Positions 15,006 through 22,900 of a DNA stretch of 23,403 nucleotides are shown here, one piece after another (within the stretch, counting starts at the first letter, position 1; the number at the start of each line of letters is the position of its first letter). The stretch is from a virus. The notes below the pieces were generated by a model. That model was not told where the DNA came from and ran no database searches. It was given only the letters and a program-made list of their open reading frames with translations. Location: positions 1-23,403 of the IMG/VR virus record IMGVR_UViG_3300044627_002068; one strand, 5' to 3'. The translations under genes were made by a program, and so were the position numbers.

Positions 15006-15201
15006 TGTCTAGCTCTTGCAACTTAGCTTCAATCTGAGCATCAATTGACTCCCAAACCTTAGCCCAAGCTGCTGGGTCATCAGCGTCAGATGCCTGAACT
15101 CTTGCTCCAGCATCTAGTCTGAGCGACTCATAGTTACCAAGATTCTTGGTAATTCCGAGCGAAGCCCAAATTTCTGTTGTCTTTTCTTTTGATGTAGTCA
15201 T
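14989..15201 (-). CDS. Small NLGNYES-motif phage protein (70 aa)
   Basis: A 70-aa acidic protein. The phrase GITKNLGNYESLRLDAGARV, followed by a helical segment (AWAKVWESIDAQIEAKLQEL), resembles small proteins I have seen in many phages, usually listed as hypothetical. GAGGA stands 5 nt before ATG 15201. It overlaps the whiB-like start by 17 nt and follows the MerR-like gene by 7 nt. The order strand-rich N-part then C-terminal helix suggests a compact binding domain. No function is assigned. Confidence 0.6.
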   Translation of the reverse strand: MTTSKEKTTEIWASLGITKNLGNYESLRLDAGARVQASDADDPAAWAKVWESIDAQIEAKLQELDNESPK

Positions 15202-15208
15202 GTGTTCC

Positions 15209-15643
15209 TCACTTGTGAAGTTTTACTTTTTGTTCCAATAATTTTATTGTATTACCAACCCTACTGCTTGATTGAACAATAGGGCGACCTTGTGTTCTTT
15301 GATTGAAAAATTCAATCATTTCATAGACTTCGCTCTCATCATAGTATCTCCAGTTTGAATATCCACTATATTCATCCCCAAATTTACTTGCTGATGGGAT
15401 TAGGTTTTTTCTTTCATACTTTCTAAGAGTATCGGGTCTACGCTCAACAATCTTAGCTACTTCCCCAACAGTATACAATCTAATAATCAATATTTCAGAC
15501 TGTTCATATGGAATGTCAATAATATCTTTAGTATTCAACTGCTCAAGATAAATCTTGTTTTTACCCTTGGATATTTTTTTAATCTTTACAATATTCCCAG
15601 CGTATTTATAAAATTTATTTGCTATTGGCTTCTTTGAGATCAT
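15209..15643 (-). CDS. MerR-like helix-turn-helix regulator
   Basis: A 144-aa protein. Residues 56-112 form a MerR-type winged helix: LYTVGEVAKIVERRPDTLRK, YERKNLIPSAS, then a wing with WRYYDESEVYEMIEFF. The N-terminal 55 residues are a small, basic, beta-rich region (KFYKYAGNIVKIKKI), unusual in front of a MerR domain. The C-terminus is short, with no effector-binding domain or cysteine set, so it is not a metal sensor of the classical type. GAGG stands 6 nt before ATG 15643, overlapping the upstream zinc-ribbon gene by 29 nt. Probably a phage regulator or DNA-binding accessory working with the WhiB-like protein nearby. Confidence 0.72.
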   Translation of the reverse strand: MISKKPIANKFYKYAGNIVKIKKISKGKNKIYLEQLNTKDIIDIPYEQSEILIIRLYTVGEVAKIVERRPDTLRKYERKNLIPSASKFGDEYSGYSNWRYYDESEVYEMIEFFNQRTQGRPIVQSSSRVGNTIKLLEQKVKLHK

Positions 15644-15833
15644 GTCTCGCCTCTACTGTCTTGAATCCAAGGTATGATAAAATTTTATTTAACTTTTTGA
15701 CCTCAACATCAATAGATACAGAGCACCTAATGCAGGTAAGGTCAATATAGTTTTTTTGAAATGCATAATACTGCTGACCAGTAAACATTCTTCCAGTGCA
15801 ATTCCTGCAATAGATACCAGTTGCTTTAGTCAT
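15615..15833 (-). CDS. Small zinc-ribbon protein (72 aa)
   Basis: A 72-aa protein with CxxC pairs at C9/C12 (YCRNC) and C34/C37 (TCIRC), a zinc-ribbon layout, followed by a basic helical tail (VKKLNKILSYLGFKTVEARH). It starts one base after the metallophosphoesterase stop and overlaps the MerR-like gene by 29 nt. Such ribbons bind nucleic acid or polymerase in phages. Zinc binding is inferred from spacing. Confidence 0.62.
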   Translation of the reverse strand: MTKATGIYCRNCTGRMFTGQQYYAFQKNYIDLTCIRCSVSIDVEVKKLNKILSYLGFKTVEARHDLKEANSK

Positions 15834-15834
15834 G

Positions 15835-17001
15835 TTAGTCCAGCCAACAATTATATTCTGCTGTTACAATACCCTTTCCTGGATGTACGAACATCAGCGC
15901 CTGTGAAGGTCTACCGACAGCTGCAAGGCTTTCTGCAGCATATGTATTTGTAGACTCAGGACTTCCTGAGATTCTTACCTGAACAGTATTGAATGTCATC
16001 TTTGTTGGAGTATGGAAGTGTCCTAGATAGATATCATCAAACGCTTCTTCAACCGCACCAATCTTCCATCCGTATGCTTTCTTCTGGAAAGAGTAAAAGG
16101 TAGATAGGCTTCCGAACTGATCGCCATGACATAGCAAGCTCTTGTAGTTACCAATCTTGTCAACGGCATACCAATGTCGCTCTCCACGACCATCAGGAAT
16201 CTTGAACTCAATTCTCTTTTCTTTTTCAAACATCAACTGCGTGATGCGATAAAGCATTCTGTCACCATTCGTTTCAGGATCATGGTCTCTTCTTGCCCGA
16301 CCACCGATTGAACCGTGATTACCAATCACTCCAACAAATGTTACTTTTTCAAAGTTCTCAAGAAGAATATTGATAAAGTTTTTCATAATTCTTGGACCAT
16401 CAACAGTAATTTGTCTATACAAACCACCATCAATTAAGAATGACTGACCTGGAAAAATCAGCTCCCCCTCAATAATGTCACCAAGAGCCCAGATTCTAAT
16501 TTCTTTCACAGGGTGATCTTTTCTTTGAATTTCGGTGAGCTGAACAATCTTTTCAGCAAACTTATAAATTCTCTCTTCACACACCTGTGAGTTATAGTCT
16601 GGAGTAATCTTGGCAAGCTGCCAGTCAGCAATGATTGCTACTGCAACTTCCTCATCCTTCGTTGTTCTGTCAAACTTTGGTTTTGGCACTGGAACATACT
16701 TAACGGACTCAACATCTTCTTTAACAGCTCTATACAGAGCACCCGCTAAATCGTCACTCTTTGTCTTAACCTTGTTGTACTCTGACAGCAGTTTATTGTA
16801 AGAAAGCCTCAACTCACTTTCCGTTACTGGAACTTGCCCAGTCTCTGGGTCAGGTAGTGTTTCAAACAGCCCATTTTCCCTTCTATATTTACAAAGACCA
16901 TTGACATCAATGGTCTTCCTGCATGACTTATCGCCATACTTAGCGTTAGCTGTCTTTGGCTCAAATTGAATATCACAGCCTTCTGTTGCACAAACTTTCA
17001 T
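15835..17001 (-). CDS. Calcineurin-like metallophosphoesterase with N-terminal zinc knuckle
   Basis: A 388-aa protein from ATG 17001 (AAAGGAG 5 nt upstream; an in-frame ATG at 17025 lacks such a site). Residues 1-40 carry cysteines C4, C9, C27 and C37 and match the first finger of the 103-aa protein at 985-1296. A coiled region (60-100) leads to the phosphoesterase core with all metal motifs: IIADWQLAK (D126), ALGDIIEG (D175), VIGNHGS (N228, H229), CHGDQFG (H292, D294) and YLGHFH (H328, H330). The core resembles the SbcD/MRE11-like and phosphodiesterase superfamily. With a DNA-binding-like N-terminus it may be a DNA nuclease or end-processing enzyme at the head of the replication module; a nucleotide phosphodiesterase is the alternative. 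Confidence 0.82.
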   Translation of the reverse strand: MKVCATEGCDIQFEPKTANAKYGDKSCRKTIDVNGLCKYRRENGLFETLPDPETGQVPVTESELRLSYNKLLSEYNKVKTKSDDLAGALYRAVKEDVESVKYVPVPKPKFDRTTKDEEVAVAIIADWQLAKITPDYNSQVCEERIYKFAEKIVQLTEIQRKDHPVKEIRIWALGDIIEGELIFPGQSFLIDGGLYRQITVDGPRIMKNFINILLENFEKVTFVGVIGNHGSIGGRARRDHDPETNGDRMLYRITQLMFEKEKRIEFKIPDGRGERHWYAVDKIGNYKSLLCHGDQFGSLSTFYSFQKKAYGWKIGAVEEAFDDIYLGHFHTPTKMTFNTVQVRISGSPESTNTYAAESLAAVGRPSQALMFVHPGKGIVTAEYNCWLD

Positions 17002-17024
17002 AAGGACTCCTTTGGTTCTCGTCA

Positions 17025-17033
17025 ATCATATCA
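17025..17033 (-). promoter_or_regulatory. Possible extended -10 promoter before the replication module
   Basis: On the coding strand TGATATGAT fits an extended -10 (TGnTATnAT) about 23 nt before ATG 17001 of the metallophosphoesterase, in one of the few non-coding gaps (17002-17053). No good -35 hexamer is seen at 16-18 nt. It lies at the tail/replication boundary, where a separate promoter would make sense. Weak evidence by itself. Confidence 0.3.
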
Positions 17034-17053
17034 TAAGGATATTCAAGAAGTTG

Positions 17054-17488
17054 CTATGGAAGTCTTTTTTTTATTGCAATTATTTTTGAAGCATTTTTCT
17101 TTTTTGTATGAGGTTTATTTTTGTTAGCATTGTCCCTCATTTTCTTCCGATTCTCATCTGACATCTTATTACCCTCTTTATGAAGGGCGCTATGTTCTTG
17201 CGATGAACACAAAAATAAATTATCTAACCTGTTATCAGTTTTAATCTCGTTAATATGATGAACAGTTTCCCAGGCTTGAAGATATCTGCCTAGATATCTT
17301 TCAATAACAAGGCGATGCTCATAAGTATACCCACGAATATTTTTAGGATGATCTGGCTTTAAAACCCGAACATAACCTTTATCATCAATGTATTTACCAC
17401 CGCTATAATTAGGACTATCTTCACCAGATGCAAACTTCGCAGACCAATCTATGTCCGTTCTCTGCGATGCGAGCTTTGGTTTAGCCAA
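17054..17488 (-). CDS. Free-standing HNH homing-type endonuclease
   Basis: A 144-aa protein with the HNH nuclease pattern of phage homing enzymes: GGKYIDDKGYVRVLKPDHP, then YEHRLVIERYLGR, ETVHHINEIKTDNRLDNLFL (H77, H78, N86, N90) and a final histidine in EHSALH. The C-terminus is lysine-rich (DNA-binding tail). The start is TTG 17488, immediately after the minor tail stop, with GGAG 8 nt upstream; no earlier ATG exists. It sits at the boundary of tail and replication modules, a common place for mobile homing genes. No intron or split gene is seen around it, so it is a free-standing mobile gene. It would nick or cut DNA at a site in related phages lacking it. Confidence 0.82.
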   Translation of the reverse strand: MAKPKLASQRTDIDWSAKFASGEDSPNYSGGKYIDDKGYVRVLKPDHPKNIRGYTYEHRLVIERYLGRYLQAWETVHHINEIKTDNRLDNLFLCSSQEHSALHKEGNKMSDENRKKMRDNANKNKPHTKKKNASKIIAIKKRLP

Positions 17489-18166
17489 TTATGCCGCTCC
17501 ACCTACATCTTCAACATACATCTGAAGGGGTTGCACAGTTGCTGACGCTGGCACATAGTAAGCTGGGGCATTTGTTGCGCTTGCACCCTGAATACGATTG
17601 ATAGCTGCAAAGAAAACTTCATTGCTAAATCCAGATATATTGCTTTGAAGAACAACTGAATGAGATCCTGCTCCAAACCGAGAGTCATAAGAATTATTTC
17701 TTAATGCAATATTTGATATAGTAGCATTTGCTCCAAGCGTAGAGACATCAATATAAGCAAAAGGTGGTGGAGTGAATCTAGCTGAGTAAATCATTGTATT
17801 AGCGGAACCATGAGTTCCAGTATGAAGACTTAATATATATGTGCAGTCCTCAGCACCTTTTGTATCAACAACAAATCCAGTAAAGTTAAGAGTTACTCTA
17901 TAAAATCTATTTGCAGATATAGTAACACGATTGTCTCCACCGCCAGTTCCTGACTCATCTGATAGGTTGATAATCTCGTGAGTGTTTGCAAAGTCTGTGT
18001 ATGAAGCAGTATTACTTGTTACAGTTTTAAGCTTTTTAACACCTTCAGGGCTATCAGTTGTAGCCTCTTTGACCTGCTGGATGTTTGTAGACATCTGCTG
18101 AAGTCTGTCTCCAGTAATTGGGGTTCCATCAGTCCATGAAACTTGTGAATAGTTCTCGTAAGCCAT
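17489..18166 (-). CDS. Minor tail / virion structural protein
   Basis: A 225-aa protein with a helical N-terminus (SWTDGTPITGDRLQQMSTNI) typical of phage minor tail proteins, then a beta-rich, S/T/N-rich body (FYRVTLNFTGFVV, CTYILSLHTGTHG) resembling a jelly-roll-type receptor-binding or tail-surface domain, and a C-terminal strand (ATVQPLQMYVED). No enzymatic motif is seen. It lies downstream of the tail fibre gene. Its start is preceded by GAGG at 12 nt and by TATAAT only 6 nt before the ATG. Role by context: a tail-tip or fibre component. Confidence 0.7.
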   Translation of the reverse strand: MAYENYSQVSWTDGTPITGDRLQQMSTNIQQVKEATTDSPEGVKKLKTVTSNTASYTDFANTHEIINLSDESGTGGGDNRVTISANRFYRVTLNFTGFVVDTKGAEDCTYILSLHTGTHGSANTMIYSARFTPPPFAYIDVSTLGANATISNIALRNNSYDSRFGAGSHSVVLQSNISGFSNEVFFAAINRIQGASATNAPAYYVPASATVQPLQMYVEDVGGAA

Positions 18167-18172
18167 TTATCT

Positions 18173-18178
18173 ATTATA
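18173..18178 (-). promoter_or_regulatory. TATAAT -10 hexamer directly upstream of minor tail gene
   Basis: A perfect TATAAT on the coding strand ends 6 nt before ATG 18166. If used, transcription would start about at the ATG and give a leaderless mRNA, a form common in Actinobacteria. No clear -35 is seen. It is largely contained in the 12-bp repeat TTATACCTCATT (plus strand), so it may be a by-product of repeat duplication. Confidence 0.3.
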
Positions 18179-18185
18179 CCTCATT
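18174..18185 (-). repeat. 12-bp direct repeat, copy 1
   Basis: Plus-strand TTATACCTCATT, identical to 18373-18384; coding-strand reading AATGAGGTATAA includes a GAGG ribosome site. It lies just after the stop of the 62-aa gene and before the minor tail gene. Confidence 0.6.
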
Positions 18186-18372
18186 ATTGTCTTTTGAAGG
18201 TATTTTCAATAAAAGTGTCCAGTAGATCAATGATATCTATATCATTTGACACTAACTTAGTTTCAAATACTCTCCAGAACGATTCAGCATGCTTTGTCGC
18301 TAAAGTTGTATTAGACGGTCTATATTGAGACATATTGTTATAAATATATGTAGTTAATTCATCTTTATTCAT
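18184..18372 (-). CDS. Small hypothetical tail-module protein (62 aa)
   Basis: A 62-aa protein, MNKDELTTYIYNNMSQYRPS at the start, mostly helical (FWRVFETKLVSNDIDIIDLL). ATG 18372 directly follows the fibre stop (TAAATG), with GAGG 5 nt upstream. Two identical 12-bp repeats bracket the gene, so it looks like a 199-bp insertable or duplicated unit. Possibly a fibre-assembly helper by location; no family is recognised. Confidence 0.6.
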   Translation of the reverse strand: MNKDELTTYIYNNMSQYRPSNTTLATKHAESFWRVFETKLVSNDIDIIDLLDTFIENTFKRQ

Positions 18373-18384
18373 TTATACCTCATT
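18373..18384 (-). repeat. 12-bp direct repeat, copy 2
   Basis: Plus-strand TTATACCTCATT, 199 bp from its identical partner at 18174-18185. Here the coding-strand reading AATGAGGTATAA contains the last codons and TAA of the tail-fibre gene and the GAGG ribosome site of the 62-aa gene. Confidence 0.6.
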
Positions 18385-19941
18385 TTCCAATTCTTTTACA
18401 CGATTGTTTAGATCCTGAACCGCCTGTATTAAATAAGGAACTAGTCCAAGATAATTAACTGAAAGGAAAGCTTCTTCATCATACGGGTTTGCCGAAACCA
18501 CCAAATCAGGCAGAATTTCATTAAGCTCCTGCGCTATTAAACCAAGTCTTCTTGGGTATAAATGCAGATTTTCTTCATCTAATAAATCTACTGGGTTAAA
18601 AGACACGACTCTTAATGAATCATATAATTTATTAAGCCAAGTATCTTCTGCATCTAAAATATACGACTTTGATCTTACATCCGATACTGTTCCAAGAACA
18701 GTTGATACGACATTATCAACTGTGCCTCGTATATCTGGGTTATTCCAAACAAGCCCCATGTAATTAGCAGTACCTGGACCAGTTGTACATCCAGGATATG
18801 TGATGCCGATACCACCAATGAGACCAGTGCTCATTCCAGCTTCACCAGTTGTATAGATACTATCATATGATAGCACTGAAAAATTAACGCCGCTAACGAA
18901 AGAAATCAAAGATGGAGAAATTCTTGCAAGCTGACTACCATCGGTTATCCTGAAAACATACGCAGAATCTGTTTGGAAATTGATATCAGTGTCTATACCG
19001 CCAAACTCTGCATGTAACTGCGCTTCGGAATTCAAGATAATTTGTGTTCCAGCGCCAGTACCAGCAATCACTGCTCCGTACCCAGCTTCTTGGTACAAAC
19101 TAATATTCCCACTGTCGGCTGAGATTGTGTCGGTGCTTATTGACCAACCAGCAATGCTTCCAGATGTTGCATTTATTGTTCCAGAAATATCCGCATTAGT
19201 TGCTGTGATATCTCCACTAGCAGATACATTAAAGTTTGCGCTAGATATTGTCCCATCAGACAAGATATCAATTCCTGGGGTTGATACAGCGGTTGCTGTC
19301 ACTCCACCAAGTATTGTTACATTTGCTCCAAGAGTAATTCCCTCGCCAACATTTCTATAAATACCAGTATTCCCACCAAGAGCAAAAGCGCCATTTGAAT
19401 ACCAATAATCGTTAGCACCAACAAAGAGGTTTCCTCTGAATTGTCCATTTGTAAACACAGCATCTCCTGAGCTTGTAATAGCCCAGCCAGTAGTTCCCGC
19501 ATTACTAAACGCAAAAGTATTTGCATTATATGTGCCATTAAAATTGTTACTGGCGATGATGGTGTTTACAAGAACAAAGTTAGCTGTAAGCTCATTTGAA
19601 GTAATTGTGTTCGCAGCAATTTCATTTGCGGTCAATGCATTTGCCGCAATTGAATTAGCCTCAATTGATCTTGAAATAATATGAGCAGATCCGTTCACAA
19701 TTCCAGGCTGAAGGACAAGACCAGCTGGCTCAATTAGTGATGAGTTGACAGTCTCTACAACAAAGTTTTTAAAGCTATCGTAATTACGAGACTGTGTTGA
19801 CCTTCTATCTGGATCCCCAAGCAAACCCCATGAGAAATCAAACAAAGAATACTGAGTGGTATCAATTAGGCTTGAATTATTCCCATCATGAGAGTGCCCA
19901 CCACGACCAGGGAAGAAGTATATCGTATTCTCACTAGGCAT
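18373..19941 (-). CDS. Tail fibre/spike with C-terminal S74 intramolecular chaperone
   Basis: A 522-aa fibre. The N-terminus has a GRGGHSHDGNNSSLIDTTQY segment common at the attachment end of phage fibres. Residues about 85-130 hold alternating AN repeats (SIAANALTANEIAANTITSN), suggesting a trimeric beta-helical or coiled stalk. A beta-rich shaft follows with GW-I motifs (TGWAITSSG, AGWSIST). The last 104 residues match the Peptidase_S74 chaperone: SDVRSKSYI (S420, K425), RRLGLIAQELNEILPDLVV, then VNYLGLVPYLIQAVQDL and a heptad tail. Chaperones of this family fold the trimer and often cut themselves off before the serine of SDxRxK, which would leave a 419-aa mature fibre. ATG 19941 overlaps the upstream stop as TAATG. 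Receptor recognition is the likely role. Confidence 0.85.
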   Translation of the reverse strand: MPSENTIYFFPGRGGHSHDGNNSSLIDTTQYSLFDFSWGLLGDPDRRSTQSRNYDSFKNFVVETVNSSLIEPAGLVLQPGIVNGSAHIISRSIEANSIAANALTANEIAANTITSNELTANFVLVNTIIASNNFNGTYNANTFAFSNAGTTGWAITSSGDAVFTNGQFRGNLFVGANDYWYSNGAFALGGNTGIYRNVGEGITLGANVTILGGVTATAVSTPGIDILSDGTISSANFNVSASGDITATNADISGTINATSGSIAGWSISTDTISADSGNISLYQEAGYGAVIAGTGAGTQIILNSEAQLHAEFGGIDTDINFQTDSAYVFRITDGSQLARISPSLISFVSGVNFSVLSYDSIYTTGEAGMSTGLIGGIGITYPGCTTGPGTANYMGLVWNNPDIRGTVDNVVSTVLGTVSDVRSKSYILDAEDTWLNKLYDSLRVVSFNPVDLLDEENLHLYPRRLGLIAQELNEILPDLVVSANPYDEEAFLSVNYLGLVPYLIQAVQDLNNRVKELENEV

Positions 19942-22900
19942 TATGAAACCTTCCTTAACACCAGATTTTGAGATACATTATCCCCAATGGTTGTATTATG
20001 AGAAATAACCCAATAATCAGTGTTTGTAATATCCAAAGCACTCAGATTTGTTACTCTAATTCTATCACCCAATTGGATTTTTGGCATTGCTGTTACATCA
20101 AGATTAATGATTGGAACAGGTATTTGTGTTTTTTCAATAATAAAATCAGCAAGTTTTTTAGCATGAACTGAATCCGTAATAAACGGGCTTTGAATTGTTA
20201 CATCCTTAACACCGTACTTCTTAATACTGTCAGCCAAAGAAGCTGACTGTTCCTTAACCTGAACATTCTGCTCACTCATCATCACCGCTGTTCCGCTCAA
20301 TACAGTTGCGTATGGATACTTTGTTAAAGGGTCAGTTCCTTGTAGAAATACGAGCCCGCCAACTTCAGAATCCTCACTTGCAGATAGAATCATCTCAGCA
20401 CCGTATGGATATGGTAAATACTTTGTGATTTCAACCTTCTTTGGGTTTTCAAACAAAATCGCACTGATGAATGGTGCTTTTATGTTATAGGCTGGAGCCT
20501 TGTCAAACTTAATATCATAGTAGCGAGACTCACGAACCTTATCATCAGCAACATGAGCGGCAGCAGTTGTTTGATACTGCGCTCTCTCTAAGCCGTTAAA
20601 TGATGTAGCTGTTTTTGAAATATATTTAATAATCTCACTATTTATCTTGATATACCCAGTATCTGCATAAACAGGATCCAGCGTTGTTGATACATATGCA
20701 ACATTTGCATTTGATGCCAGATTGGAAGTCAGCTTTGTTGTAGCCAAGCTTGAACCATCTGGTGCTATCCATAAAGACTGAACAGCGTTTGTAGATGTCT
20801 GAATTGATGAGATAGGTATAACAACCTTATTACATTGAAGCGAAACATTATAATTGCTATTTGTAATATTAGTTGAGTCACTAAAATATGACTGAACATT
20901 TGCATGCTGATCAATTGATGGTTCAAAGAACCTATAGAAGTGTTCATATTTAGCTTTATCATTTTCATCTATATAAATACGACCCATATCCGCAAATGTA
21001 ATGTCATTCATAATTTCACGAATTGATGTTTCATTGCCGTACAAAAATGCAAACTGAGTAAGCGGTTGCATTGCAGACTCAATGTATCTATCCTTGATAT
21101 TCTCAGAAGTGAGTGCTTTGTCATACACTGCAAACTCATCTACATAGAAGCTTCTGATAGTGGGCGGCGTAACCTCTACTCCAGACGCAAAGCTTGCTCC
21201 TCTACCCCCAATTGTGGTATCTTTTGATGCCCAACTTACTGGAGTTCCCTCTATCACCTCAGTGTCTTGCAAAACACCATTTACATAATACTTTAAATCC
21301 GAGCCATCATACACACTCACTATGTGATATGAAGATGAGTTAGAAAGTGCTGTATTTGACGATACTGTTTCTGTTACAACGGCGCTATTAGCTAATACCG
21401 TTTTTAATCTAAATCCATGAGAAACGGAGTTGTTAAAAAACTCAAAACCAGATGTCGCAATTGAATTACTCCAATTACTTATGTACTCTCCATCACCTAA
21501 AATTGATTCATAAGGGTTTGCTGCCCCTGTGATCGTTATTGTTCCAGCCATCGCAGCGTGATGTTGGCAAGCGTAATACAAGGTGCTTGGGGCATTAGCA
21601 GGAACTTGAAATGTGATAGTTCCAACTGCAGATCCATTGTTTATAATTCCTGAAGCTACAACATTTGCTGCATTATAAGCACCAGCTGATGTTTGAATCC
21701 AAAATGGATGACCAGTTGCATTGACCTGAAGTGTGTAGAGCCCCCCACGAACCATGGAAATTGTTGCATTAGAAACTCCGTTTATTAAATAGCTAGATGC
21801 ACCGCTATTCGTAACAGTAATCGGGGCTGGGGCAGCACCTACATTCTGAGCATGGAACTTCCCAAAAAATTCCATTGTCCATTCATTTTTTGTTGACAAA
21901 TCATTCGTTGCCGTATATGGAATTCTAATATACGCATTGTTTTCAAGTAGTACCGACTTATCCGTTTGGTCTGATACTAGACCAGTCGGTTGACTTAGCT
22001 TTGGATTGTTAATGTATACGCCATTGTTTCTGTGATTGTATGAATCCGCAGTTGACCATGTAGATGAGGAGTTCTTGCTTCCAATCGCATCCAATGGAAC
22101 AATCGTGCAACATTCTGCTGCTGATACAATTGCATCCGAACCGCCGCTCAGCGCTTTGTATAGCGATATGCTAAATGATGCTGATCCAGAATTATTAAAC
22201 GAGTGAAAGAACTCTATTCTTATTTTTCTTGGAACACCAGCTGATAGATTCACCATGCTTGATTCATACCTAGTTGAGCTAGTGGTTGTCTGGTATTTAT
22301 CAAGGATTAGAATATCATCAAGATATAATCTAACACCGCCATATGAAATAAAAACAATTAATTTCTGTAGACCAGAGTCGGTGGGGATGTAGTAACCATC
22401 AAACACCCCATTGAAATACTCGGAATATACAGCCGAATCATTACCCGTAAAAGAATAATTTGATATGTCTAGAGCACTAGTATTTGATGTTGATATACTC
22501 TTTGACAGTAATGTTAGTGTTGGGGATACAAAGCTTTTTTCTCCCAAGGCTTTATCCATTGGTGATAGTTCTTTATCAATAGCATCAGCAACAATGTCTT
22601 TAACTGACTGGATATTTTTTTGATTCGTTGGCATTCCCCAAAAACGAGCCCTCAATCCAGTTGATGGAATAATGCTATTTCCACTTCTATCAATTGTTTG
22701 TTCGTTGAACGAATACAGAGACACAGCCTCACGATCTTTTGCACCCTGTTTATAAGTATTTAACTTTTTAATATCAGCGCTTGGAAAATTTGCTCTCATC
22801 AAAAGATTCTTTACAGCATCACCAACATAGGCGTTCTGTAAAAAGAAACCATAATTAATTGACCTTTCAGAAAGAAATTTGCTCCAGTCCTGGAGATTTG

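Noticed and set aside
17054-17488. Group I intron or intein carrying the HNH gene
   Set aside because: The genes on both sides are complete and unrelated, and no splice-type sequence or split coding region is seen.
18980-19360. 126-aa open frame on the plus strand
   Set aside because: It is antisense to the tail fibre, whose domains and coupled start are clear; it has no motif of its own and arises from the fibre's repetitive S/T/A/N coding.
22143-22481. PA14-like region read as a toxin or tail lysin
   Set aside because: PA14 domains are general carbohydrate-binding folds and no catalytic lysin domain is visible in the protein.
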